Part shown: positions 1 to 8,089 of the stretch, piece after piece
Position numbering within the stretch: the stretch's first letter is position 1
How the letters are laid out: each line of letters opens with the position of its first letter
NCBI RefSeq assembly: GCF_015477775.1
Contig: NZ_JADLQO010000004.1
Span: 1 to 64,000 of the forward strand
Direction of reading: 5' to 3'
DNA length: 64,000 bases
From: Nocardia abscessus
GTDB taxonomy: Bacteria > Actinomycetota > Actinomycetes > Mycobacteriales > Mycobacteriaceae
Translations under genes and position numbers: made by a program
The notes under the pieces: generated by a model
Seen by the model: only the letters and a program-made list of their open reading frames with translations
Database searches by the model: none
What the model was told of the DNA's origin: nothing

Positions 1-976
1 CGGTGTCGGCGGCTGCCCGGCGCGCGGCGGCGGCGGACTCGGCCGGGTCGGCGGGCACCGGATTGGCCGCGACCTCGCGGGCGATGGCGGCCACCGTGGC
101 GCGGATGGCCGCGCCCAACTTCGAGCCTGGCAGCGGTGCGGCGTGCGGGTCGGGGCCCACGATGTCGAGCCAGCGTTGCCCGAGCTCGAGCATGGCGGCG
201 GTGTCGGCGTCGGCGACGGTGTGGGCCTCGCGCCAGATCGCGCGCAGCTTGGCGAGGGTGTCGGTGCCGAGGATGGACTCGATCTCGAGCAGCAGCGCCG
301 CGCATTCGGACTTTTCCAGCACCCCGGCGTCGACCCGGCCCAGCACGAGGGCGGCGTTGTGGGCGGTGGCGTAGATGGTGGGCGGTATCTGGGCTGCGGC
401 GGTCTCGCCGCCGTTGTCGCCGATCACGATCTCGGTGGCGCTGGCGCGCAACCAATGCCGGTCGTCGGGGCGGCGGCGGAGCTGGGCGGCCTCGATGCGG
501 GACTCCTCGAGCAACTTCGCCGCCGTGACGACCTCGGGGTGGGCCAGCAGCGGCGGCTGCCATACCGAGTGTTTGGCGTGCGCGCACTCGTGTACCAGCG
601 CACCCCACACCGCCGGGTAGTTGTTGCGGTCGCTGTTGGTGGCCGGGTTGGCGTCGGCGGGGTCGATCTTGAGGCGGGAACCGTCGAGTTCGATGGCGGC
701 GAGCCCCGGCACGAACACCGCCGGGTGCCCGAACGCGGCACCGGGGGCGATGCTCACGGTCAAATCGTCACGGTCGGCGATCGGCGGAACCTCGGCGGTC
801 ATGGCGGCGGACAGGGTGGCCCATCCCCCGGTGACGGGCACCGACGCCGGGGCGGGGATGGCAGGCGCGGCGGGGGCCACCCCGGCGGCGGCCGGGGCGG
901 AAGCGGTACCGGTGCCCGGGGTAGCGGGCGCAGCGGGGATGGCGGGGGCGGGGGTGGTGATCACGTGGCCGGTCAT
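1..976 (-). CDS. Putative zinc metallopeptidase, partial at the window edge
   Basis: The reading frame opens at ATG 976 and stays open to base 1, so the C-terminus lies outside the window. After an Ala/Pro-rich leader of about 45 residues the protein has a VHECAHAKHS stretch around residues 128-138. This matches the HExxH zinc-protease signature (H-E-C-A-H). Proteins of this layout often carry a C-terminal von Willebrand A domain, which would be off the window. It lies 41 bp downstream of a MoxR-like AAA+ ATPase gene in the same direction, and MoxR ATPases are commonly paired with metallopeptidase/VWA partners. The substrate is unknown. The HExxH motif is seen in the sequence; the working pair is inferred. 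Confidence 0.72.
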   Translation of the reverse strand, partial: MTGHVITTPAPAIPAAPATPGTGTASAPAAAGVAPAAPAIPAPASVPVTGGWATLSAAMTAEVPPIADRDDLTVSIAPGAAFGHPAVFVPGLAAIELDGSRLKIDPADANPATNSDRNNYPAVWGALVHECAHAKHSVWQPPLLAHPEVVTAAKLLEESRIEAAQLRRRPDDRHWLRASATEIVIGDNGGETAAAQIPPTIYATAHNAALVLGRVDAGVLEKSECAALLLEIESILGTDTLAKLRAIWREAHTVADADTAAMLELGQRWLDIVGPDPHAAPLPGSKLGAAIRATVAAIAREVAANPVPADPAESAAAARRAAADT

Positions 977-1017
977 GGCGGGCAATACCTTTCGTGTGCT
1001 CGCTGGAGTGGCGCGGG

Positions 1018-2244
1018 TTAGAGGCGGGGGCCGAGGGCGAGGGGGGTGTGGGTGGTGCCGCACACGGTCCGCACCACGGCGGCGACCACCTCGCGGTCCT
1101 CTTCCGGGGCGGCCCCGAGGAGGTTGGCCATGGCGGTGTCGGGGTCGGTGGCGGCGGCGATCTTGCGGAACGCCAACAGTTCGCGCAGCTGCGGGGCCCA
1201 CCCGACCTCGCCCTTGGCCTGCCTGGCGGCCAGCTCGCGCGCCACCTTGACCGCGCGCCGTTCCACCCCGAGCTGGGTGGCCAGGTCGAGGTCGCTGACC
1301 ACCCGCACCTGGAACGCGAACCGCGAACTCAGCGCGTCTGACAGGATGGCCCCGTGCACGCCGGGGTTGTGCCCGGCCACCACGAAGAACCCGGGCTCGG
1401 CCTTGACCACCTCGCCGGTAGCTTTGACCACCAGCTCTTTGCGCCCGTCCATCGCGGGATACACCGCCGCCAGCACGGTCGGGGAGATGAGGGTCGCGTC
1501 GTCGATGAACAGCACCCGGCCCTCTTTCATCGCCCGCACCAGCGGGCCGTCCATGAAAACGAAACGCCCGTCCGGGGTTTGGGTGTACTCGCCCACGAAA
1601 TCGGCGACCGTGGTGTCCCCGTCGCCCTGCACCGTCAACAGGTCCCCGTAGGCGGCCTCGATGAGCGAGGTCTTGCCGGTGCCGGGCGGCCCGTACAGCA
1701 GCACCGGAACCTCGGCCGCCCGCATGGTCCGCAACACATCCACATCGGCACGCCCGGCGAGCTTGCGCACGTGGTAGTCCTGCCCGTTCGGCCGGGCCAC
1801 CGTGTTACCCGTGCGCGCCGGAGCCCCCGGGGTGTTGGCAGGCGCGGCCGTGGCGGGGGTAGCGGCCGAGGTGGTGTTCTTCTTGGGGCGGCGGGCCGGT
1901 TTCGCCGCCTTACCGGCGGCCGGAGCTGCCGGGGTGGCAGGCGCGGCCGGTGCCGGGGCGGCAGCGGTCGGGGCGGCGGCGGTGGCCGTGGTGGCGGTGG
2001 CCCGGTAGCGGCGCGGGGCCGCCGAGGTGCGTTCGGCGTGCCCGGCGGCAGTCAGCGATTCCAGCGCATTGCCGACCGCGCCGGACGACCGGCCGAGCCC
2101 GTTGGCAATCTCACGCGGGGACTGTTCGCGGGCCGGGTCGGCGGCCAGCGCGGCGGCAACCATGCGGCGCAACTCCCCGTTAGGCAGACGACCGGCGGCC
2201 GGTGCAGCGCTAGCGGCGGTGGCGGTAGCGGGTGTGGTGGGCAT
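1018..2244 (-). CDS. MoxR-like AAA+ ATPase with N-terminal DNA-binding-like domain
   Basis: I place the start at ATG 2244 (MPTTPATAT), because AGGAG lies about 5 bp upstream; the open frame continues to 2559 without a better site. Product about 408 residues. Residues about 20-75 look like a winged-helix replication/regulator domain (REIANGLGRSSGAVGNAL). An Ala/Pro-rich linker follows, then an AAA+ core with Walker A GPPGTGKTS, Walker B VLFIDDA and a sensor-like VVAGHNPG. MoxR ATPases remodel or load metal into partner proteins. The next gene encodes a HECAH metallopeptidase and is the probable partner. The helix-turn-helix plus linker fusion is less usual and may tether the ATPase to DNA. Confidence 0.8.
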   Translation of the reverse strand: MPTTPATATAASAAPAAGRLPNGELRRMVAAALAADPAREQSPREIANGLGRSSGAVGNALESLTAAGHAERTSAAPRRYRATATTATAAAPTAAAPAPAAPATPAAPAAGKAAKPARRPKKNTTSAATPATAAPANTPGAPARTGNTVARPNGQDYHVRKLAGRADVDVLRTMRAAEVPVLLYGPPGTGKTSLIEAAYGDLLTVQGDGDTTVADFVGEYTQTPDGRFVFMDGPLVRAMKEGRVLFIDDATLISPTVLAAVYPAMDGRKELVVKATGEVVKAEPGFFVVAGHNPGVHGAILSDALSSRFAFQVRVVSDLDLATQLGVERRAVKVARELAARQAKGEVGWAPQLRELLAFRKIAAATDPDTAMANLLGAAPEEDREVVAAVVRTVCGTTHTPLALGPRL

Positions 2245-2626
2245 TGCGACTCCTGCAATTCCGTTCCGAATTCGCGCCGGTTTCCGGCATACGTGCGGCG
2301 TGGCCGCCATTCGGATTTCTGCGAATTTCCCGGCGAATTCCGGGAACAGGGTCGACGCTAGCTCGACCTCGAACAGCCTCACAACCCCAATTCGCCGGAA
2401 ATTCTCCAAATTTTCGGCGAAGCCAGCCTCGCCGACAAAACAAGCCGCGCATGAAATGCACACCACGCCACGAAATTTCGAACCAGCCCACCGCCGACCA
2501 GCCAAAAGAAAATGATTCAAAGAATAAGAACAGAGAGAAAAAGACGGGAACGGAAACACATTAAATGCGAGGCGAACCAGGGGGTCAGGTCAGCACGAGA
2601 TGCGGCCATGACCGACGCCGCCGCAT

Positions 2627-2650
2627 GTCTATACAGCTTTGTGTATAGAC
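2627..2650. promoter_or_regulatory. Operator-like perfect inverted repeat
   Basis: The half-sites GTCTATACA and TGTATAGAC are perfect inverted repeats separated by 6 bases. The symmetry and spacing suit a dimeric repressor of GntR or TetR type. It lies about 380 bp upstream of the MoxR gene start. No regulator gene is adjacent, so the cognate protein is unknown. Confidence 0.45.
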
Positions 2651-2712
2651 AATCCTGGATGACACCCGCCGACGGATGTGGCCATCTAGCTGGGCATATT
2701 CGAGGTAGCACC

Positions 2713-2731
2713 GGGGCCTTTTGAAGGCCCC
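2713..2731. terminator. Short hairpin, possible terminator
   Basis: GGGGCCTT and AAGGCCCC form a perfect 8-bp stem with a 3-base loop. There is no U-tract on either side, so factor-independent termination is uncertain. It lies 265 bp beyond the end of the ParA/SARP gene on the minus strand. Confidence 0.3.
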
Positions 2732-2995
2732 CCACACAACCCCTCACGTTTCCCCCCACACTTCCCCACAGATTGCCAGCAATGAACTCGCAGGCCATCT
2801 GACGGCCGATCGAACCGAAAGCTCCACACCTTCAACGAATTGGTGAATGGCGGGGAGAAATTACCCAATGACAGCGGAAGCGTGCCGCATCGCCATGCAG
2901 ATCGCCGAGTACACTGATTTCTAACAACGACTACAAATTCGTGTTGAATTCTATTTTACCAGCGGTTTCGGTTCGCGGCTTTCCGCCGGTTTTCG

Positions 2996-4843
2996 TCAGC
3001 TGCTGGGCGTGCCTGGATTGTGGTCTTCGCCCTGGCGGAGGTGTTCGAGGAGTTGGAGGGTTTCTCTGCTCGGGGTTTCGCCGATCTCGGCGAGTTTTCG
3101 GGTCAGGAGTGCGTAGGCGCGGTCGAGGGCCGGGTATTCACCCAGGCGTGCGTGCTGGCGCAGGATGTCGCGCCAGAGCGCTTCGTTGTAGGGGTCGGTT
3201 TGGGCGGTTGTCTCGAGGAGTTCGAGGGTGGCGCGGGGGTCGTGGTCGGCGTCGTGGGTGGCCAGCCAGCCCAGGGCGTTGTGGGTGTCGCGGCGCGCGG
3301 ATTCGCGGATCGGTTCGGTCCAGGAGTCGGTGAGGTCAGGGGCGAGTTCTTCGGTGGCGATGGCGGTGATAGCCCGGCACGCGGCTGTCCGGTCGGTGTC
3401 GTTGCTGGCGCGGCGGCGTGCGGTGACTGCGGCGGTGAAGTCCCACCAGTCGACACTCACCGCGGTGCCGGAAAGCCGGTAGTGCACCCGGTCGTCGGCC
3501 AAGGGCTCATTGAACCGGCCGCCGGTCGCGGCACCGAGGGCGCTGCGTAGTCGGCTCAGGGTGTTGGTGAGCACGCCTGAGGCGCGATCGGCTGGGCGTT
3601 CTCCCCACAACAGCTCGGTCAGCTGACCTCGCGACAACCCGCCCGGATGCAGGGCCAGCACTGCCAGCAGCTCGCGCAAACGTGGTTGCAGCTGGCCTGT
3701 GATCTCCACGCTCTCCCCGGAATCGGGCACACGCCAGAAGACCCGGGTCGGCCCGAACACCCGCAACCGCAACGCCGGAACCTCCGCCGGTGCTGGGACA
3801 ACCTCCGGTGCTGGATTCGGCGCGGAGTCGGCTGGCGCGGTGTGGGTGTCGAGGACGGGCTCGGGCGCCGCGGAGAGGTCGGTCTCGCGCGAGTGGCCGG
3901 CGGCCTCGCCGGTGTCGACGAGCGCAGACTCGCGGACCGGGGACGGCGTGCGTTCTGCGGCGTCCACCAGGACCGGCTCCGGCGGGATGGGTCGCGCAAT
4001 AGGTGTCGGCACGGTGGCAGGGTCGATGCTGTAGATCCTGGGCCCGTCCTCGTCGCGGCGTCTGCGCCGGACTGGGCGGTCTTGGCGGGCAGGCTGCCCA
4101 GTGCGGGGTGGGTCGAACTGGCCGGAGCGTTCGTAGCGGCGCAGCTGGATCTCCACATCGATGATGGTGCCGCGAGCGGGCGGGATCAGGTTCTGGCGTG
4201 TGCGGCGGCCGGTCAGCAGGGCACGGGCACCGGCGCGGGAGGCAGGCAACTCTCCCACGACCGGAAAACCGATCGCGTCGATGTAGGCGCGGCTGCCGCC
4301 GATGACCACGATGCCCCGGGGGCGTCGACGCCGGGTGAGATCCAGGAGCCGCTCGGCGGCAGGCTCGGGATCGATGTGCTCGGCGCGCACCACGAACAGG
4401 GCGGCGTCGGCGGCGGCGATGACCGGATGCGCGGGCGAGCCCGGTTCGGGGACACCGCAATCGGCGAACACGGTCGCTCCGAGCCCGCGCCAGCCCCGGT
4501 TCGGATCGGTCAGCAGCGCAGCGGCCGGGACAGGACGGGCGGGGTCGTATTCGGGAGGCGCGGCCAGGAACGCCTCCCCGCCGGGCAGATGCTGCACGTG
4601 CTGGGCCAGCAGCTCAGGGGTGACGGGCAGGCCGAGGGCGCTTCGGCGGGCGAGGCTTGCCAAGCCGAGATGCGGGTCCGCGCCGACCATTTCGGCGAGC
4701 TGCCCGCCTGCGGGGTCGGCTTCCACGACGAGAGCTGTTTCGGGGCCGGGCCAGGTGTGGGCGAGCGCGACGGTGGTCGTGGTTGTCCCGGCTCGCGGGG
4801 TCAGTCCCGCGACGGCGATCAGATACGGCGCCTGCGGCCTCAT
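2996..4843 (-). CDS. ParA/MinD-like ATPase fused to SARP/BTAD activator domain
   Basis: Product of 615 residues from ATG 4843. Residues 1-220 resemble the ParA/MinD/CobQ fold: a P-loop region GLTPRAGTTTTT, then VVEADPAGG and a VFADCG strand. The usual lysine of the deviant Walker A (GKT) is replaced (AGTTT), so ATP use is doubtful. After a charged and proline-rich linker (about 225-345), residues about 353-610 match an AfsR/SARP regulator: an OmpR-like winged helix (LRVFGPTRVF, then LLWGERP and LTNTLSRLRSALG) followed by a TPR-like bacterial transcriptional activation domain. It lies 10 bp downstream of the membrane-protein gene and probably shares its transcript. It may be a regulator or a cell-envelope apparatus component. 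Confidence 0.75.
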   Translation of the reverse strand: MRPQAPYLIAVAGLTPRAGTTTTTVALAHTWPGPETALVVEADPAGGQLAEMVGADPHLGLASLARRSALGLPVTPELLAQHVQHLPGGEAFLAAPPEYDPARPVPAAALLTDPNRGWRGLGATVFADCGVPEPGSPAHPVIAAADAALFVVRAEHIDPEPAAERLLDLTRRRRPRGIVVIGGSRAYIDAIGFPVVGELPASRAGARALLTGRRTRQNLIPPARGTIIDVEIQLRRYERSGQFDPPRTGQPARQDRPVRRRRRDEDGPRIYSIDPATVPTPIARPIPPEPVLVDAAERTPSPVRESALVDTGEAAGHSRETDLSAAPEPVLDTHTAPADSAPNPAPEVVPAPAEVPALRLRVFGPTRVFWRVPDSGESVEITGQLQPRLRELLAVLALHPGGLSRGQLTELLWGERPADRASGVLTNTLSRLRSALGAATGGRFNEPLADDRVHYRLSGTAVSVDWWDFTAAVTARRRASNDTDRTAACRAITAIATEELAPDLTDSWTEPIRESARRDTHNALGWLATHDADHDPRATLELLETTAQTDPYNEALWRDILRQHARLGEYPALDRAYALLTRKLAEIGETPSRETLQLLEHLRQGEDHNPGTPSS

Positions 4844-4853
4844 CGATGGGTTC

Positions 4854-5597
4854 CTATCCCTGCTTCTGGACGTTGGAGATCACCAACGCGCCCCCGGTAC
4901 CGGCGGGGCGGGTGTTGATCAGCTGGAGGTAGTCGATGCGCGTGCGGTCCGGGCGAATTTCGGCGATGTGGACGTTGGCGGTGGTCGGGGCGATCGGGGT
5001 GATCGCCACGCAGTGCCGGGTGCCGTGCGGGACGGAGGCGATGCCCGCGGCAAGGCCCTCGAAGGTGATCCCGCTCTCGGGCGCAAGCAACGGCATCGCC
5101 TTTCCGGCGTCGCGGTCGATGTAGTAGGCGGCCTCGAAGGAGGCGATCACCCCGGCCAGGGTGGCGGGGTCACCGGCACGCTCGGTCACCACCTCTCCGG
5201 CGAGCCCGGCGCACGGCCCCTGAGCCGTAGTGGTCGAGCTAGGTGGTGCTGCCATGGAGGACACCTGCGCGCCGGGGTCGCTGGTCTTGTCTGTCAGCAC
5301 CAGCAGGAACCCGGCCAGGACAGCAATAATGGCCGCCAGCGCGGCCCACGCACCGCGCGGCAGCCGGTCCGCCAACACGGCCCCCCATCGGGGAACCCGG
5401 GCGGCGTCGGCCGCGCTGGGAGGCTTGCGTATCCGGTTGAACCAGAACTCCTCCGGCAGGATGGGCTTGTCGGGCTCGTCGAAGTCATGGCCGGAGCCGG
5501 TGTCGGCTACCAGCCGTAGGTCCGGAGGAGTCTGGGGCAGGTCGACCCATGCTTCGGCGTCGTCGTCTTCAGGTGGTTTACGCGGGTACCTCGCCAT
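4854..5597 (-). CDS. Single-pass membrane protein of unknown function
   Basis: Product of 247 residues. Residues 1-85 are charged and predicted cytoplasmic. A hydrophobic segment at about 84-102 (AWAALAAIIAVLAGFLLVL) is a clear transmembrane helix. A Ser/Thr/Pro spacer follows, then an extracytoplasmic domain of about 120 residues with a Cys pair (PCAGLAGE and HCVAITP) that could form a disulphide. The layout is typical of small anchored accessory proteins in actinobacterial secretion or conjugation loci, but I do not recognise the family with certainty. It is followed after 10 bp by the ParA/SARP gene and preceded by a strong hairpin at 5631-5679. Confidence 0.6.
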   Translation of the reverse strand: MARYPRKPPEDDDAEAWVDLPQTPPDLRLVADTGSGHDFDEPDKPILPEEFWFNRIRKPPSAADAARVPRWGAVLADRLPRGAWAALAAIIAVLAGFLLVLTDKTSDPGAQVSSMAAPPSSTTTAQGPCAGLAGEVVTERAGDPATLAGVIASFEAAYYIDRDAGKAMPLLAPESGITFEGLAAGIASVPHGTRHCVAITPIAPTTANVHIAEIRPDRTRIDYLQLINTRPAGTGGALVISNVQKQG

Positions 5598-5630
5598 TCA
5601 TCCCTCGCCTCGGTTCAGGTGTCTCCGGGG

Positions 5631-5679
5631 CCTGCCCGCACCCCGAGAGGGAAGGTGGGGGTCGCGGGGTGCGGGCAGG
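5631..5679 (-). terminator. 15-bp perfect stem between lipase-like and membrane-protein genes
   Basis: CCTGCCCGCACCCCG and its exact reverse complement flank a 19-base loop. The hairpin sits in the 108-bp gap between two minus-strand genes. It lacks a T-tract, so it may be a partial terminator or an mRNA-stabilising element that sets the ratio of upstream to downstream products. Confidence 0.5.
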
Positions 5680-5705
5680 GTTCCCCCGGAGGGGTCAGGG
5701 GCGGC

Positions 5706-6851
5706 TCACGCGCTGGGCCGCACTTCGGCCTGGGTCTGTGCCGGGATCGGCTGGGACACGAGACCGTTGGCGATGTCCGCGGTGAGCCGGGCCAGGACAT
5801 CGGAGACCGCCCAGTGCGCGGTGGAGCGGTGGTCGCCGTCGTATTCGCGCCAGTCCACCTTCGTGCCGCGCTGGCGGTAGGCGATCAGCGCCTTGCGTCC
5901 GAAGCGGACCGGCACGATCTGGTCGAGCTCGCCGTGGTAGAGATGCAGCGGCACATCGGATTTCACGTGCGCGAGTGACTCCAATGCGAGGACCCTTCTC
6001 CACCAGTGGTCGTTCCACGGGTCAGGCTCGCGGCACCAGTGCGCCAGCGGCTCGGGGAACCGTTGCAGCAGTTCGAGGACGGTGAGGTGGCGGGCCTCGG
6101 CGGCGGCGACGAGACCGTCCTCGTTGAGTACATGCCGCAGCGGGAGCTGGTGGTAGGCGTGGGACAGCCCGATCAGCCCGGCGAACGCCAGCCCGGCCAG
6201 GCCGGTGCGGGTGCCCCGACTGACCGGCGGAGCCAGGACCGCGAGGTCGGAGAAGACCGCTCCGGCGGCGACGCCGCGCAGGTCCATCTCGGGGGCGTAC
6301 CAGGGCTGCAGCTCCCCCGCCACCGCCGCGACACGGCCACCGTCGGCATATCCCCACGCCACCACCGGCGCGACCGCGACCCCGAGGTCCGCGCCCCGAT
6401 ACACCGCTCGCGCGAGATCCAGCACGCTCCGGGCTCCGGCGCGGGCGGCGAGGAAAGTGTGCGGGCCGCCTCCGATGATGCCCAGGCCCTCCCCGTCCGG
6501 GATCGCCACCACCCAGCCTCGCGCGAGGGCGGCCTCGATACCGGTGGTGTCGGGTTCGGCACCGATCGCCAGCAGTTGCGACGGCGCGCACACTCCGCCC
6601 AGGCCGCGAAACTCCGGGCAGTACACCAGGATCGCGGTCGCGCCCGGGGCTGCGATGGTCTCGGGGATCAGCACGATCCCTGAGGCCGCTATGGTTTCGG
6701 AGCGGGCGTTGGCCGTGGCGTAGACGACCTGCCACGCCCCCCGCGCCTCGCTCAGCTGCGCGACGAACACCGGTCGTGTGCGCACGAGGTCTCCGGGGCG
6801 GTAGCCGTCGAGGGTCGTGACGTTGTAGAAGTCGTTGCTGCTGGTGGTCAT
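5706..6851 (-). CDS. Secretory-lipase (LIP) family protein lacking the nucleophile
   Basis: I choose ATG 6851 (MTTSSNDFYN), which overlaps the stop of the upstream cutinase gene as ATGA. Product 381 residues, matching the LIP-type secretory lipase alpha/beta-hydrolase fold, but without an obvious signal peptide. The nucleophile elbow, usually GYSQGG, reads GYADGG; Ala169 (codon at 6345-6347, GCC) occupies the serine position. The other catalytic elements look intact: YHGELDQIVPV (acid) and DGDHRSTA (His). It is therefore probably a pseudo-enzyme, or the neighbouring Asp has taken an unusual role. The translationally coupled cutinase-like gene retains its serine, suggesting a paired function. 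Confidence 0.75.
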   Translation of the reverse strand: MTTSSNDFYNVTTLDGYRPGDLVRTRPVFVAQLSEARGAWQVVYATANARSETIAASGIVLIPETIAAPGATAILVYCPEFRGLGGVCAPSQLLAIGAEPDTTGIEAALARGWVVAIPDGEGLGIIGGGPHTFLAARAGARSVLDLARAVYRGADLGVAVAPVVAWGYADGGRVAAVAGELQPWYAPEMDLRGVAAGAVFSDLAVLAPPVSRGTRTGLAGLAFAGLIGLSHAYHQLPLRHVLNEDGLVAAAEARHLTVLELLQRFPEPLAHWCREPDPWNDHWWRRVLALESLAHVKSDVPLHLYHGELDQIVPVRFGRKALIAYRQRGTKVDWREYDGDHRSTAHWAVSDVLARLTADIANGLVSQPIPAQTQAEVRPSA

Positions 6852-8089
6852 GGGTGGCTCCCGGCGAGGTCGTGGGCGAGTGCGGTCAGCCACGCGATGC
6901 CGCTGGCGAGTTGCCCTGCGGCGGCGTAGCCGGTGTGGCGGCCGTGGATGTCGGCGTAGCGCAGCCACACCGCCGGATCGAGCAGGTCGGCGTTGTCGCC
7001 GACCAACTGCCCCCACGCAGCGGACAACTGCCCGGCCAGCTTCGGCAACTGCCCGACCGGGTCGGAGGCCACCACCCCGGTGATCTGCCCCCACCGCGCC
7101 GTCGCGGCAGCCGTCTCATCCGGACCGGGACGTGGAGTGCGGGGGTCGGAGGCGTCGGTGAGCCGGTCGGCCAGACTCGCCGCGGGGAGGTAATCGACGA
7201 CGCCGGGCTCGATGCGGAAGTCGTTGTTCACCACGGTGGTCCAGGCGTCACCGAGCACGCCTGACAGCAGCGCCTGGATCGAGCCGAGCGCGGCCACCGG
7301 ATCACGCAGATCCGCCTGGGCGGCGACCTGCGCGGCTACCCGCAACAGGGCGGCGCGATCGGGTGCCGAGCAACTCAAGTCACCGTCGACACAGATATCG
7401 GCCACGCGCCCGGTCAACGCCCCGTACTCGACACTCTCGCCGGTGGCGATGCCGCCGCCGGAGGCGGGCGCGGTGGTGATCGCCACTCCCGACACCGCGG
7501 CCCCCGTGGTGCCGGGGGCGGGGTCGGGGGTGAGTTGGCCGGGGCGGCCTGGGATCACCGGCGATCCCGGGGCGCGATCGGGATCGGAGTACAGGGCGAT
7601 ACCCGCCACCCGCTCGGCCGGGACGGGTCCCTCGCCCGCTCCGACACCGCGGGCGAATTCCGTCACCACTTGTGCGCCTTGGGAGTACCCGACCACGGCC
7701 AGGGCGGTGCCGGGGCAGTCGGCGGCGATACGGGCGGCAGTGGCCGTGAGCGCGGCCAAGCCCTCGTCCATCGAGGCCGCGTAGGAGTCGGTGCTGGCGC
7801 CGGTGCCCACCGCGCCACCAAACCCGGCGGGATACGGGATGTAGGTGCGCTGCACCAGATCCGGGACAGCGGCCACCACCGGGCCGAGCAAGAATCCGAG
7901 CATCCCGGTGTCGGCGGTCTCGGAAGCCCCCGGCGAGGACTCGCCGGTGCCCTGCACCCCGAGGACCCACAGCACGGGGCAGCCCGGCCCGCCGATCGCG
8001 GGTGGTTGCGCCGACCCGGAACCGGGCGTGCACAGCGCGCTCGTGCAGGCCGCCAGGACGGTGGCGGTGAGGAGACGGAGACCGGTCAC
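6848..8089 (-). CDS. Secreted cutinase-family serine esterase
   Basis: GTG start at 8089, overlapping the upstream stop as GTGA. Product 413 residues with a signal peptide containing a lipobox-like VLAAC, so it may be a lipoprotein; cleavage near residue 27 is the alternative. The cutinase fold is supported by VLGVQGTGES (oxyanion side), the nucleophile elbow GYSQG (Ser136), DICVDGDLSC (acid with the usual disulphide Cys) and HGRHTGY near the C-terminus (His). It is longer than classic cutinases (about 220 residues) because of an insertion between the elbow and the acid and a further segment before the histidine. Likely substrates are cell-envelope or host esters. Confidence 0.82.
   Translation of the reverse strand: MTGLRLLTATVLAACTSALCTPGSGSAQPPAIGGPGCPVLWVLGVQGTGESSPGASETADTGMLGFLLGPVVAAVPDLVQRTYIPYPAGFGGAVGTGASTDSYAASMDEGLAALTATAARIAADCPGTALAVVGYSQGAQVVTEFARGVGAGEGPVPAERVAGIALYSDPDRAPGSPVIPGRPGQLTPDPAPGTTGAAVSGVAITTAPASGGGIATGESVEYGALTGRVADICVDGDLSCSAPDRAALLRVAAQVAAQADLRDPVAALGSIQALLSGVLGDAWTTVVNNDFRIEPGVVDYLPAASLADRLTDASDPRTPRPGPDETAAATARWGQITGVVASDPVGQLPKLAGQLSAAWGQLVGDNADLLDPAVWLRYADIHGRHTGYAAAGQLASGIAWLTALAHDLAGSHP

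Larger units (their letters stand above)
2245..2995. other. 750-bp intergenic region with palindromes
   Basis: I see no convincing gene here. Open frames in it lack good ribosome sites and codon bias. The stretch 2505-2570 is unusually A-rich for this window. The region carries a perfect 9-bp palindrome (2627-2650), a short GGGGCCTT/AAGGCCCC hairpin (2713-2731) and an AT-richer stretch at 2915-2960. It is probably the control region of the MoxR/metallopeptidase genes and the end of the ParA/SARP transcript. Confidence 0.5.

Noticed and set aside
3..1021. Plus-strand frames across the metallopeptidase gene
   Set aside because: They are antisense shadows: composition is Gly/Arg or Ser/Ala-biased, there is no domain, and the minus frame shows HECAH and natural codon bias.
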